From Caulobacter sp. UNC279MFTsu5.1 (GTDB lineage Bacteria > Pseudomonadota > Alphaproteobacteria > Caulobacterales > Caulobacteraceae), in contig NZ_FORN01000005.1 in assembly GCF_900114015.1 (NCBI RefSeq), positions 124,001 through 188,000 of the forward strand: a stretch of DNA of 64,000 nt, written 5' to 3'. Positions within the stretch are counted from its first letter, which is position 1. Every line of letters starts with the position of its first letter. The notes beneath the pieces are model-generated. The model did no database searches. It was not told where the DNA came from and saw nothing but the letters and a program-made list of their open reading frames with translations. Below, one piece after another: positions 7,959 to 17,314 of this stretch. A program made the position numbers and the translations under genes.

Positions 7959-8936
7959 TCACCCCACCCCGTTCGGCAGCGCCGCCTTCTTGATCAGATA
8001 GGCTCCCTGGCCGATGCCGAAGCTGCCCAGCAGGGCGGTGTCGACGTCGGGGAGCTGGGTGGTGCGGACGATGTCGACCACGGTCAGGAACTCCCAGCTG
8101 GCGGCGGCGAAGATCACCGTGGCCACGCTGCTGATCAGGATCATCTGGAAGTCGCCCAGGTCGGCCGCGCCGAAGTCGTTGAGCACCAGGTCGGCGAAGC
8201 GGGGCCGGGCGGCCGGGGCGGCGGCGGTCGCGTCGGCGGCGGCGGCCGCGCTCGCGTCCTTCTGCACGGCCACCACCTTGGCGGCGCCGAACGACAGGCC
8301 CGAAAGCCCGGTCATGGCCAGGACGTTGGTGGTCATCGAGATGCCGCCCATGAACTCCCAGCCCAGGAACCAGGCGCGCAGGATCAGGGTGGCGCCGTAG
8401 ACCATGGCCACGACGCCGAACCACAGCGCCATCTGGGTCTGGGAATTGCTCATGCGGTTGTCGTTGCCGACCAGGAACCGCCAGGGCCGGCCGGCGGTGG
8501 CCAGGCTGGCGAAGGCGGCGATCACCGCGAAGGCGGCGGCCAGGGCGATCGTCCGCTGCAGGGCCGGCACGGGCCGCGCCACCCGGGTGATCTGCACCAC
8601 GCGCTGGGGATTCAACGGATCGTCCACGGTCAGCCAGACCCGGTCGCCGGGCCGGGCGCCCAGGCCCAGGGCCTGCTTGTCGGCCGGCCGGTCGACGGTC
8701 AGCACCACCGGGCCGGGAGCGCCGGTCGGCAGGAAGGTCAGCTGGGCGGCGTTGGCCCCCAGCTTCGAGGGCTGGATCCCGACGGCCTGGATCACGCCGT
8801 CGGCCGGAGTCGGGGTGATGCTGGACGGCGGCGGCGTGTCGGCGGCGGCCGTCGCGGCCAGGCCCGCCAGGCCCGCCAGGCCCAAGGCCAGGCCGCAAGC
8901 CAGGGCCGCGCCGCGCAGATGTCCAGACCGCCGCAT
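7959..8936 (-). CDS. Conserved hypothetical membrane protein
   Basis: 325 residues. The start is placed at ATG 8936 (MRRSGHLRGAALACG), with GGGGA 7 bases upstream; an upstream in-frame start at 9023 would add 29 unlikely residues before a clean signal peptide (about 1-32). A periplasmic beta-rich domain follows (about 35-130: VVLTVDRPADKQALGLGARPGD), then hydrophobic helices near 140-160, 190-225 and 275-300 and an amphipathic C-terminus. I do not recognise a family with a known role. It stands alone between the mazE remnant and the PepSY operon. Confidence 0.65.
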   Translation of the reverse strand: MRRSGHLRGAALACGLALGLAGLAGLAATAAADTPPPSSITPTPADGVIQAVGIQPSKLGANAAQLTFLPTGAPGPVVLTVDRPADKQALGLGARPGDRVWLTVDDPLNPQRVVQITRVARPVPALQRTIALAAAFAVIAAFASLATAGRPWRFLVGNDNRMSNSQTQMALWFGVVAMVYGATLILRAWFLGWEFMGGISMTTNVLAMTGLSGLSFGAAKVVAVQKDASAAAAADATAAAPAARPRFADLVLNDFGAADLGDFQMILISSVATVIFAAASWEFLTVVDIVRTTQLPDVDTALLGSFGIGQGAYLIKKAALPNGVG

Positions 8937-9170
8937 GCGCTTTCCCCAAAAAGACCTTCCAGGACCCGACGTCGCGTCGAGGCGTTCGGCTGCAATCCAC
9001 CGCCTTGCACGCGAGGATTGCACGCTAGAACCGCGTTATTTGACTGGCAAGCCCGTGACGCAAGCGCCGTCTCCGGCGTTTCCGCGCCGGGATCGGCCGG
9101 ATGACGCCAAGCTGGGCTTTCGTTCGCCGAATCCGTGACATAACGACGTTGCCCGTCCATAACGGCCGTG

Positions 9171-9188
9171 TTCAGCCTCTATTCAGCC
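9171..9188 (+). promoter_or_regulatory. 11-bp-phased direct repeat, candidate OmpR-family operator
   Basis: TTCAGCC occurs at 9171 and again at 9182, so the half-sites start one helical turn (11 bp) apart, the geometry bound by OmpR/PhoB-family dimers. The site ends 23 bp before the PepSY gene that leads an OmpR-type regulator and kinase operon, which suggests autoregulation. Confidence 0.5.
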
Positions 9189-9210
9189 GCAGCGCTCTAA
9201 ACCGGAGTCC

Positions 9211-9528
9211 ATGAAGCCGATCCATTTCCTCTTCGCCGCCGTTCTGGCCGCCGCCGCTCTCCCGGGCGCAGCGTCCGCCCAGCGCGGCCCGGACTCGCTG
9301 GGCGCCGACTGGCGCGCCCGGCAGGACCAGGCGCGTGGGGGCGTGCAGTCGGGCCAGCTGGTGCCGCTGGGCCGGGTGATCGAGCAGATCGGCCGCCGCA
9401 CGCCGGGCCGCGTGCTCGACGCCGGCCTGGAAGGCCCCAACTACCGCGTCCGCTGGGCCACGACCGACGGCCGCCGCATCGACTTCATCGTCGACGCCCG
9501 GACCGGTCAGATCCTCAGCGCCGACTAA
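9211..9528 (+). CDS. Secreted PepSY-domain protein
   Basis: This 105-residue protein has a signal peptide (about 1-23, ending ASA) and a C-terminal PepSY-like fold (VIEQIGRRTPGRVLDAGLE, then YRVRWATTDGR, then DFIVDARTGQIL). PepSY proteins are periplasmic and often act as inhibitors or ligand sensors next to two-component systems. The gene lies 38 bp before an OmpR-type regulator and its kinase in the same direction, and a phased direct repeat lies in front of it. I infer that it is a periplasmic accessory or target of that pair. Confidence 0.75.
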   Translation: MKPIHFLFAAVLAAAALPGAASAQRGPDSLGADWRARQDQARGGVQSGQLVPLGRVIEQIGRRTPGRVLDAGLEGPNYRVRWATTDGRRIDFIVDARTGQILSAD

Positions 9529-9566
9529 GTTCCTATGTTCAGCGTCACGAGACGGAAGGCCCCTCC

Positions 9567-10244
<678 letters not shown>

Positions 10245-10266
10245 TCCCCCGCGGGAGCGCCTAGCC

Positions 10267-11649
10267 GTGTGGGACCTCAGCAAGCGTTCGCTGGTCCGGC
10301 GGCTGGTGCTGCTGGCCGCGGCCTGGAACCTGGTGGTGCTGGTCCTGGCGGGGGTCTTCCTGACCGCCCAGTTCCGCGACGCGGCGATCCGCCGGTTCGA
10401 CCAGTCGCTGGCCGTGCTGACCGACGACCTCTATGCCGGCTCGACCGTCGAGGACGGGGTGCTGAAGGCCCCAGTCCTGACCGACATCCGCGCCACCCGG
10501 GCCTATTCCGGCCGCTACTGGACGATCTTCGACCAGCCGGCCGGGGGCGGCGGGCTGAACGTGGTCGAGCGCTCGCGCTCGCTGTTCGACAGTGACCTGA
10601 CGATCCCCGTCGAGCAGTCCGAGCGGCTGATGTCGGAGCCGGGCAAGACGCTCTATTTCGACTTGAAGGGCCCGCAGAACCGGCCGTTGCGGGCCGCCGC
10701 CCTGCTGGCCCGGCTGCCGGGCTATCCGCGGCCGGTGGTGTTCATCGCCGCCGAAGACCGTTCGCCGATCGACGCCGACGCCGACCGCTTCGGGCGCATC
10801 ACCAGCCTGGCCCTGGTCATCCTGGGCGTCGGCTTGATCGCCGCGGTGGTGGTGCAGGTGCGGGTCGGCCTGCTGCCGCTGTTCCGCCTGCGGCGCGAGG
10901 TGGCCTCGGTGCGGCGCGGCAAGGCCGAGAAGCTGGAAGGGACCTATCCCGAGGAGCTGGCCCCGCTGGCCGTCGAGCTGAACGCCCTGCTGACCCATAA
11001 CCAGGAGGTGGTCGAGCGCCAGCGCACCCACGTCGGCAACCTGGCCCACGCCCTGAAGACCCCGCTGTCGGTGATGCTGACCGAGGCCGGCCAGCGGCCC
11101 GGCGCCCTGGCCGAGGTGGTCGAGCGCCAGGCCCAGACCATGCGCGAGCAGGTCGACCACCACCTGCGCCGGGCGCGCGCCGCCGCCCGCTCCCAGACCT
11201 CGGGCGAGCGCACGCCGGTCGAGCCGATCATGGACGAACTGGCCGTGACCCTGGAGCGGATCTTCCAGGACAAGGGCGTGGAGATCGACTGGCGGTGCCC
11301 CGAGGACCTGTGCTTCCAGGGCGAGCGCCAGGACTTCATGGAGCTGGCCGGCAACGTGATGGAGAACGCCGGCAAGTGGTGCAAGGGCAAGGTGCGGGCC
11401 GAGGCCGTGGCCAGCTCGCCCGAGCGGATGACCCTGACCGTCGACGACGACGGCCCCGGCCTGCCGCCCGACCGCTGGAGCGACGCCCTCAAGCGCGGCC
11501 AGCGGATGGACGAGCACACGCCCGGCTCGGGCCTGGGCCTGTCGATCGTCGACGAACTGGCCCGCGCCTACGGCGGCTCGGTCACCCTGGGCGCCTCGCC
11601 GCTGGGCGGCCTGAGGGTGACCCTGGTGCTGCCGCGGTCGGAGGGATGA
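10267..11649 (+). CDS. Sensor histidine kinase (PhoQ/QseC-like)
   Basis: The protein has 460 residues and starts with GTG (GGGAG lies upstream). Membrane segments are near residues 12-34 and 178-200, enclosing a periplasmic sensor of about 140 residues. The dimerisation box holds the phospho-acceptor His261 in NLAHALKTPLSVM. The ATPase domain shows ELAGNVMENAGKW (N box), DDDGPGLP (G1) and GSGLGLSIVDELA (G2). The arrangement after a PepSY protein and an OmpR-type regulator is that of an envelope-sensing two-component operon. The ligand cannot be read from the sequence. The next 200 bp are a palindromic repeat. Confidence 0.9.
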   Translation: MWDLSKRSLVRRLVLLAAAWNLVVLVLAGVFLTAQFRDAAIRRFDQSLAVLTDDLYAGSTVEDGVLKAPVLTDIRATRAYSGRYWTIFDQPAGGGGLNVVERSRSLFDSDLTIPVEQSERLMSEPGKTLYFDLKGPQNRPLRAAALLARLPGYPRPVVFIAAEDRSPIDADADRFGRITSLALVILGVGLIAAVVVQVRVGLLPLFRLRREVASVRRGKAEKLEGTYPEELAPLAVELNALLTHNQEVVERQRTHVGNLAHALKTPLSVMLTEAGQRPGALAEVVERQAQTMREQVDHHLRRARAAARSQTSGERTPVEPIMDELAVTLERIFQDKGVEIDWRCPEDLCFQGERQDFMELAGNVMENAGKWCKGKVRAEAVASSPERMTLTVDDDGPGLPPDRWSDALKRGQRMDEHTPGSGLGLSIVDELARAYGGSVTLGASPLGGLRVTLVLPRSEG

Positions 11650-11651
11650 CG

Positions 11652-11836
11652 CTTCTCCTCGCCCGCGCAGCGGGGGAGGTGGCGCGGCGCCGATAGGCGA
11701 CGTGACGGAGGGGGCGTCCAGGCCGTTCCGCTCCTCCGTGAATATCGCAACCAGATCGTCGAACCTCTCCGACGGCCCCTCCATCCCGCCGCGTATTCGC
11801 GGCGCGCCACCTCCCCCGTTTCACGGGGAAGGAGAG
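11652..11836. repeat. Long palindromic repeat, family D, copy 1
   Basis: The roughly 185-bp region after the kinase contains arms built from CGGGGGAGGTGGCGCG on one side and CGCGCCACCTCCCCCG on the other, with GTGACGGAGGGGGCGTC in the interior. Related copies lie at 50237-50368 and 52923-53047. The middle (about 11720-11780) is not shared with those copies, so this copy may hold an insertion. Confidence 0.7.
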
Positions 11837-11929
11837 TAAATCCACCTATCCGCACAACCCAACATTTCGCGGCCGCCGGCGAACACCGGCAGCGACCTTT
11901 CGACGCTGTCGTTCGCGCCGCGAAAACTT

Positions 11930-13345
11930 ATGGTTTCGGAAAGTCTTAACCTCGTTGGCGACATGGTTGACGCGGCCCGGAGCGGGCCCGTCCGGTGGGG
12001 GGTTATGGCAGCGATCGCCGCCAACAAGTTGCTGATGGTCCGGAAGCTGGTGGAAACCGCGCCCGACGCCGCGCTGCGCAGCCTCGAGCTGGCCCTGGCC
12101 GGTCCGGCCGGCGGGCAGGGCGCGCTGGCGGCCGTGCGCGGCCTGGTCGAGGACGAGGTCGCCGCCCGCTATGTCCGCAACAGCGTGCTGGCCCCGATCG
12201 TCCCGCTGTGCGCCGCCCGCGGCGCCGAGCAGACCGCGTTCCCGCCCCGCGTCCTGACCCTGCTGTGGGCCGCCCTCAAGCAGCAGGCGCCGAAGAAGGT
12301 CGAGGAGGCCGCGGCGCGCTGCAATCCGTGGGACCTGGAGCAGGGCCCGCCCGACGTCTTCAACGAACTGTGCAAGATCGCCGCACGGGGCCTGCGCGCC
12401 CAGACCGAGGCGGGCTTCCAGGCGCTGGACGCCCTCTGCGACATCGACGAGCTGGCCTCGTGCCTGGAGCTGTCGGTCATCGTCCGCGCCGCCTTGCCCA
12501 GGCTGCAGGAATGGGTCAGCAAGATGAGCGAGGAGCGCGCCTCCTCGGCCCGGCTGGCCTACAAGGACGCCTGCGCCATCCGCCCGGACGCGGGGCCGCT
12601 GCTGTTCGAGATGCTGGCCGCCCACCTGCCGGACGACTGGCGGATCCTGCGGGTGATCTCGGCGGTCATGGACCGGCCGAACGACAAGTTCTGGGCCTCG
12701 TCGGAGGTCGGGGTGTTCGGCGAGCGGGTGCTGGCCGACATCGAGAAGAACATCGACTTCATCTCGAGCTTCGACCTGGCCAAGGGCGAGGCCGAGGGCC
12801 GCCGGGCCGCCGGCGCCGCCCAAAGGACCGCCCAGCAGATCACCGAGGTCGAGCAGTCGGTGAACCTGGCCAAGGACGGTCCCTGGGGCCGGCGCATCGC
12901 CAAGCACAAGCAGGCCGTCGCCCAGGCGGTCGAGGCGCGGATGAACGCGGCCGAGAAGGAGCTGCTGGCGGCCCTGCCGCTGCGGCCGATCTCGATCCTC
13001 GGCGGCAAGAAGGGCAAGGGCGTGCCGCAGCTGACGGCCGAGCCCGACGCGGACCAGACCCGGCGGCTGACGGCGGTGCTGGTGTTCATCGCCGAGATCC
13101 GCGGCTGCGCCGCCCAGAGCGGCTACGGCGCCAGCCGCGCCAAGGTGCTGGAAAAGCTGAACGGCCGCCTGGACCAGTACATCGAGGACATCCTGCACAT
13201 CGTGCGCACCGGCGACGGCGGCGACCAGGGCCTGGCGCGCCTCTATGTCGACCTGGCCGCCGGCTACATCGCCTACAGCCGCGACGAGAAGACCGCCGAG
13301 ATTGTCCGCCGCCGGGCCGCGGCGGCGATGGCGGCGGCGGCTTAG
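11930..13345 (+). CDS. Conserved hypothetical protein, mostly helical
   Basis: 471 residues from ATG 11930, or 446 from ATG 12005. The first 25 codons have weak third-position GC bias and neither start has a good ribosome-binding site (GGGGGG lies just before 12005), so the start is uncertain. The protein is almost entirely alpha-helical, with Ala/Leu/Glu/Arg-rich segments and no signal peptide, membrane segment or recognisable catalytic motif. A Lys/Gly-rich stretch lies near residue 363. I do not recognise the family. It stands between a kinase operon and the ccm operon, in the same direction as both. Confidence 0.65.
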   Translation: MVSESLNLVGDMVDAARSGPVRWGVMAAIAANKLLMVRKLVETAPDAALRSLELALAGPAGGQGALAAVRGLVEDEVAARYVRNSVLAPIVPLCAARGAEQTAFPPRVLTLLWAALKQQAPKKVEEAAARCNPWDLEQGPPDVFNELCKIAARGLRAQTEAGFQALDALCDIDELASCLELSVIVRAALPRLQEWVSKMSEERASSARLAYKDACAIRPDAGPLLFEMLAAHLPDDWRILRVISAVMDRPNDKFWASSEVGVFGERVLADIEKNIDFISSFDLAKGEAEGRRAAGAAQRTAQQITEVEQSVNLAKDGPWGRRIAKHKQAVAQAVEARMNAAEKELLAALPLRPISILGGKKGKGVPQLTAEPDADQTRRLTAVLVFIAEIRGCAAQSGYGASRAKVLEKLNGRLDQYIEDILHIVRTGDGGDQGLARLYVDLAAGYIAYSRDEKTAEIVRRRAAAAMAAAA

Positions 13346-13412
13346 GGCCGCCGCGCCCCTTAAGCGATTTTTTCGCTAACGGCCGGCCCCGTTTCCCCGC
13401 TAACACGCGCTC

Positions 13413-14546
13413 ATGATCGCTTTCTGGATCGCCGCGGCGGGATTGTCGGCCGTCGTCGCCGCCCTGATGCTGCGCGGCGCCGCGCGGGCGTCGCTGGGCG
13501 TGAGCGACGACGCCAGCCTGGCCGTGCATCGGCGGCAGCTGTCCGAGATCGACGACCTGGCCGAGCGGGGCTTGCTGGCCGACGCCGAGCTGAAGGGCGC
13601 GCGGGCCGAGGCCGGCCGCCGGCTGCTCGCCGCCGCCGACCACCAGGCGCCGTGGCCGCCGGCCAATCCCAGGCTGCGGCCGCTGGTCCTGGCCCTGGCC
13701 GCCGCCGCCCCGCTGCTGGCCGTCGGGCTCTACGGGCTGGTCGGCGCGCCGGGCCTGGCCGACCAGCCGTTCCTCAAGCGCGTGGCCGAATGGCGCAACA
13801 CCGATCCCGCCCAGCTGGAGCCGCGCAAGATCGCCGCCGTGCTGGAGCAGATCGCCGTCCAGCGCCCGACCGATCCCGAGCCGCTGAAGAACCTGGCTCT
13901 GGCCCGGATGGCGGCCGGCGACGCCACCGGCGCGTCCCAGGCCCTGCGCCGCGCCGTGATCCTGGCCCCGGACCGCGCCGACCTGTGGGTCGGGCTGGGC
14001 GAGACCTTCGTGGCCGACGGCCAGGGCGAGATCGGGACCGACGCCCGCAAGGCCTTCGCCGAGGCCCTGAAGCGCGACCCGAAGAACGTCAGCGCCCGCT
14101 ACCACCTGGGCCTGGCCCGGATCGCCGACGGCGACGTCCAGGGCGGCCTGGCCGACTGGAAGGCCCTGCTGGCCGACCTGCCGCAGAACGATCCGCGCCG
14201 CATGGGCTTCGGCCACCAGATCGCCCAGGTCCAGGCCGACGGCGGTTTGCGCGCCGAGGCCGCGCCGACTGGCCAACCGGCCGAGGCGGAGGGCTCCAAT
14301 GTCGAAGGCTTTATCCGGGGCATGGTCGCCAGCCTGGCGGCCAAGCTCGAAGCCAATCCCGACGATCCCGATGGCTGGATCAAGCTGACGCGGGCCTACG
14401 CCGTGCTGGGCGACGCCGGCCGCCGCGATGCGACGCTGGCCAAGGCCCAGGCGCGCTACAAGGATCAGCCCAAGGTGCTGGCCGCCCTGCGCCAGGCCGC
14501 CCAAACACCCGCCCAAGGGACTCCCGCCCAGAAGGCCCAGCCATGA
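13413..14546 (+). CDS. ccmI: Cytochrome c maturation protein CcmI (CycH)
   Basis: 377 residues. Two N-terminal membrane segments (about 3-22 and 93-113) flank a short cytoplasmic linker (HRRQLSEIDDLAERGLL), as in CcmI. The periplasmic TPR domain follows (DPEPLKNLALARMAAGD, then NVSARYHLGLARIADGD, then WIKLTRAYAVLGDA), which holds apocytochrome c C-termini for heme attachment. It is the first gene of ccmI-ccmE-ccmF-ccmH, the cycHJKL order known from rhizobia and Caulobacter. Its stop overlaps the ccmE start (ATGA). Confidence 0.92.
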   Translation: MIAFWIAAAGLSAVVAALMLRGAARASLGVSDDASLAVHRRQLSEIDDLAERGLLADAELKGARAEAGRRLLAAADHQAPWPPANPRLRPLVLALAAAAPLLAVGLYGLVGAPGLADQPFLKRVAEWRNTDPAQLEPRKIAAVLEQIAVQRPTDPEPLKNLALARMAAGDATGASQALRRAVILAPDRADLWVGLGETFVADGQGEIGTDARKAFAEALKRDPKNVSARYHLGLARIADGDVQGGLADWKALLADLPQNDPRRMGFGHQIAQVQADGGLRAEAAPTGQPAEAEGSNVEGFIRGMVASLAAKLEANPDDPDGWIKLTRAYAVLGDAGRRDATLAKAQARYKDQPKVLAALRQAAQTPAQGTPAQKAQP

Positions 14547-15043
14547 GTTTCCTGCCCAAATCCCGTAAGGCGCGCCGCCGCCTGACCGTCCTGGCCGTCG
14601 CCGCCCCGGTGGTGGCCCTGGCCGTCGGCCTGGCCCTGTGGGGCATGCGCGACGCCATCTCGCTGTTCTACACCCCAGCCCAGGCCGCCGCCGCCCATGT
14701 GCCGGCCGGCCGCAAGGTGCAGCTGGGCGGGCTGGTCAAGGCCGGCAGTGTCGTCAAGCATCCGGACGGCCTGGTCGAGTTCGTGGTCGCCGACCAGCGC
14801 TCCACCGCCCTGGTCCGCTACAAGGGCGACCTGCCGGACCTGTTCCGCGAAGGGCAGGGCGTCGTGGCCTCCGGGGCTTTCGACGCGTCCGGGGCCTTCG
14901 TCGCCAAGCAGGTGCTGGCCAAGCACGACGAGCGCTACATGCCGCGCGAGGTCGCCAAGGCCCTGAAGGAACAGGGCGAGTGGCGCGGTGACGGCCAGGC
15001 GCCGTCGTATCAGGGCTACAAGCCCGGGAAGCCGACGACGTGA
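14543..15043 (+). CDS. ccmE: Periplasmic heme chaperone CcmE (CycJ)
   Basis: 166 residues. A single N-terminal membrane anchor (about 14-36) precedes an OB-fold beta domain (GRKVQLGGLVKAGSV, EFVVADQRSTALVRYKG). The covalent heme-binding motif HDERY places the heme His at residue 128 and the Tyr ligand at 132. It receives heme from CcmC/D and passes it to CcmF/H. The start is fixed by the ATGA overlap with ccmI. A palindromic repeat separates it from ccmF. Confidence 0.93.
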   Translation: MSFLPKSRKARRRLTVLAVAAPVVALAVGLALWGMRDAISLFYTPAQAAAAHVPAGRKVQLGGLVKAGSVVKHPDGLVEFVVADQRSTALVRYKGDLPDLFREGQGVVASGAFDASGAFVAKQVLAKHDERYMPREVAKALKEQGEWRGDGQAPSYQGYKPGKPTT

Positions 15044-15060
15044 GGTCGGCTCGCCTCCTT

Positions 15061-15180
15061 CCTTCTCCCCTTGCGGGAGAAGGTGTCGCGCAGCGACGGA
15101 TGAGGGGTCTCTCAGACCCGTCCGCGCGCCCCCTCATCCGACCTGCTTCGCAGGCCACCTTCTCCCGCAAGGGGAGAAGG
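15061..15180. repeat. Long palindromic repeat, family B, copy 1 (ccmE/ccmF junction)
   Basis: 120 bp. The outer 23 nt on each side (15061-15083 and 15158-15180) are exact reverse complements, and each arm is itself a CTTCTCCC..GGGAGAAG hairpin. The inner part has GGATGAGGGG and CCCCTCATCC. A second copy lies at 17185-17306, between ccmF and ccmH. The right end (GGGGAGAAGGAGAGG) serves as the ribosome-binding site of ccmF. Confidence 0.9.
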
Positions 15181-15191
15181 AGAGGTCTCTC

Positions 15192-17168
15192 ATGATCACC
15201 GAATTCGGCGCCTACGCCCTGGTCCTGGCCCTGGTCCTGTCGGCCCTGCAGCTGATTCTGTCGGCGGTCGGCGGCGCGCGGCGCTCGTCGCTGCTGGCCG
15301 GGGCCGGGCGCGGGGCGGCGGTCGGCGCCTTCCTGTGCACGGCCCTGGCCTTCCTGGCCCTGGTCCACGCCTTCGTGGTGTCGGACTTCTCGGTGGCCAA
15401 TGTGGCGGCCAATTCCCACACCGCCAAGCCGATGCTCTACAAGGTGGCCGGCGCCTGGGGCAGCCACGAGGGCTCGATGCTGCTGTGGTGCCTGGTGCTG
15501 ACCGGCTACGGCGCGGCCGTGGCCAGCTTCGGCGAGGCCCTGCCGCCGCGCCTGCGGGCCTACGCCGTGGCGACGCAAGGCGCGCTGGGCGTCCTGTTCC
15601 TGGCCTACACCGTCTTCGCCTCCAACCCGCTGGCGCGGCTGGTCGACGTCCCGGTCGAGGGCGCGTCGCTGAACCCGCTGCTGCAGGACCCGGCCTTGGC
15701 CTTCCACCCGCCGTTCCTCTACTGCGGCTATGTCGGCTTTTCGGTGGTGTTCTCGTTCTCGATGGCCGCCCTGATCGAGGGCCGGGTCGACGCGGCCTGG
15801 GCGCGCTGGGTGCGGCCCTGGACCCTGGCGGCCTGGAGCTTCCTGACCGTCGGCATCACCCTGGGCGCCTTCTGGGCCTATTACGAGCTGGGCTGGGGCG
15901 GCTGGTGGTTCTGGGACCCGGTCGAGAACGCCAGCTTCATGCCCTGGCTGATCGGCTCGGCCCTGCTGCATTCGGCCGTGGTGCTGGAAAAGCGCGGCGC
16001 CCTGCCGGGCTGGACGGTGTTCCTGGGCCTGGCGGCCTTCACCTTCTCGATGCTGGGCGCCTTCCTGGTGCGCTCGGGCGTGCTGACCAGCGTCCACGCC
16101 TTCGCCGTCGACCCGACGCGGGGGATTCTGCTGCTGACCATCATGGGGATCACGGCCGGAGCCGGCTTCGTGCTGTTCGCCCTGCGCGCGCCCAGCCTGA
16201 ACAGCGGCGGCCTGTTCGCCCCGGTCAGCCGCGAGAGCGCCATCGTCCTGAACAACATCATCCTGTCGACGGCCACGGCCGTGGTGCTGGTGGGCACCCT
16301 GTTCCCGCTGATCCGCGAGGCGACCGACGGCGAGGCGGTGTCGGTGGGCGCGCCGTTCTTCAATCTAACTTTTGTTCCTCTGATGGTGCTGGCCATGGCC
16401 GTGCTGCCGGCCGGGCCGCTGCTGGCCTGGAAGCGCGGCGACGCCCGGCTGGTGGTGCGCCGTCTGTGGCTGGCCCTGGCCCTGGCCGCGATCCTTGGCC
16501 TGGTCGCCTTCGCCGTCGTCGCCCCGCGCAGCGCCCTGGCCAGCGCCGGGCTGGTGGTCGGCTTCTGGCTGATCGGCGGGGCGGTGCTGGAGCTGGCCGA
16601 GCGGGTCAAGGCCTTCCGCGCCCCCTGGGCCGAGGTTCGCCGCCGGCTCACGGGCCTGCCGCGCGGCGCCTGGGGCACGACCCTGGCCCATGCCGGCCTC
16701 GGGATCTTCGTGCTGGGCGCGTCGTTCGAGACCACCTGGCGGGTCGAGGCGGCCCAGGCCCTGAGCCTTGGCGGGCAACTGAAGCTGGGCGCCTACGAAC
16801 TGGCCCTGACCGACGTCGGCACGGTGGAGGGCAGCAACTACATCGCCGAGCGCGGGATCGTGAAGATCACCAGGGCCGGGGCGCCGGTCTGCGAGGCCCG
16901 GCCCGAGCGGCGCTTCTATCCGACCGGCAAGCAGACCACCTCGGAGGTGGCGATCTGCCCCAAGGTGCTGGACGATCTCTATGTGGTGCTGGGCGAGCGC
17001 CGGGCGGGGCAGGGCGGCCAGCCGGCCTGGCTGGTGCGGGCCTTCGTCAATCCGTGGGTGCGGCTGATCTTCCTGGGGCCGCTGGTCATGGCCATCGGCG
17101 GCCTGGTCTCGCTGTCGGACCGCCGCCTGCGGTTCGGCGTGGCGCGGAAGGCGGAGAAGGCGGCATGA
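15192..17168 (+). CDS. ccmF: Heme lyase subunit CcmF (CycK)
   Basis: This 658-residue polytopic inner-membrane protein of the CcmF/CcmC heme-handling family has the WWD signature GWGGWWFWDPVENASFMPW near residue 240, which presents heme in the periplasm. His residues around it (HPPFLYCGYVGF, HEGSMLLWC) match the family's heme ligands. With CcmH it attaches heme to apocytochrome c. The length is normal for CcmF. The ATG at 15192 has AGGAGAGG upstream, which is part of the repeat. Its stop overlaps an ATG (GCATGAGG) that opens the frame leading into ccmH. Confidence 0.93.
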   Translation: MITEFGAYALVLALVLSALQLILSAVGGARRSSLLAGAGRGAAVGAFLCTALAFLALVHAFVVSDFSVANVAANSHTAKPMLYKVAGAWGSHEGSMLLWCLVLTGYGAAVASFGEALPPRLRAYAVATQGALGVLFLAYTVFASNPLARLVDVPVEGASLNPLLQDPALAFHPPFLYCGYVGFSVVFSFSMAALIEGRVDAAWARWVRPWTLAAWSFLTVGITLGAFWAYYELGWGGWWFWDPVENASFMPWLIGSALLHSAVVLEKRGALPGWTVFLGLAAFTFSMLGAFLVRSGVLTSVHAFAVDPTRGILLLTIMGITAGAGFVLFALRAPSLNSGGLFAPVSRESAIVLNNIILSTATAVVLVGTLFPLIREATDGEAVSVGAPFFNLTFVPLMVLAMAVLPAGPLLAWKRGDARLVVRRLWLALALAAILGLVAFAVVAPRSALASAGLVVGFWLIGGAVLELAERVKAFRAPWAEVRRRLTGLPRGAWGTTLAHAGLGIFVLGASFETTWRVEAAQALSLGGQLKLGAYELALTDVGTVEGSNYIAERGIVKITRAGAPVCEARPERRFYPTGKQTTSEVAICPKVLDDLYVVLGERRAGQGGQPAWLVRAFVNPWVRLIFLGPLVMAIGGLVSLSDRRLRFGVARKAEKAA

Positions 17169-17184
17169 GGCCGGTGTTCTCGGT

Positions 17185-17306
17185 CCTTCTCCCCTTGCGG
17201 GAGAAGGCGGCTCGCGTAGCGGGTCGGATGAGGGGTTTCTCCGATCTGGTCGTGCGACCCCTCATCCGTCGGCTGCGCCGACACCTTCTCCCGCAAGGGG
17301 AGAAGG
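17185..17306. repeat. Long palindromic repeat, family B, copy 2 (ccmF/ccmH junction)
   Basis: 122 bp with the same 23-nt self-complementary ends as the copy at 15061-15180 and the same inner GGATGAGGGG / CCCCTCATCC arms. It lies between an ATG that overlaps the ccmF stop and the apparent ccmH start, and leaves the reading frame open throughout. Confidence 0.9.
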
Positions 17307-17314
17307 GGCGGGGC

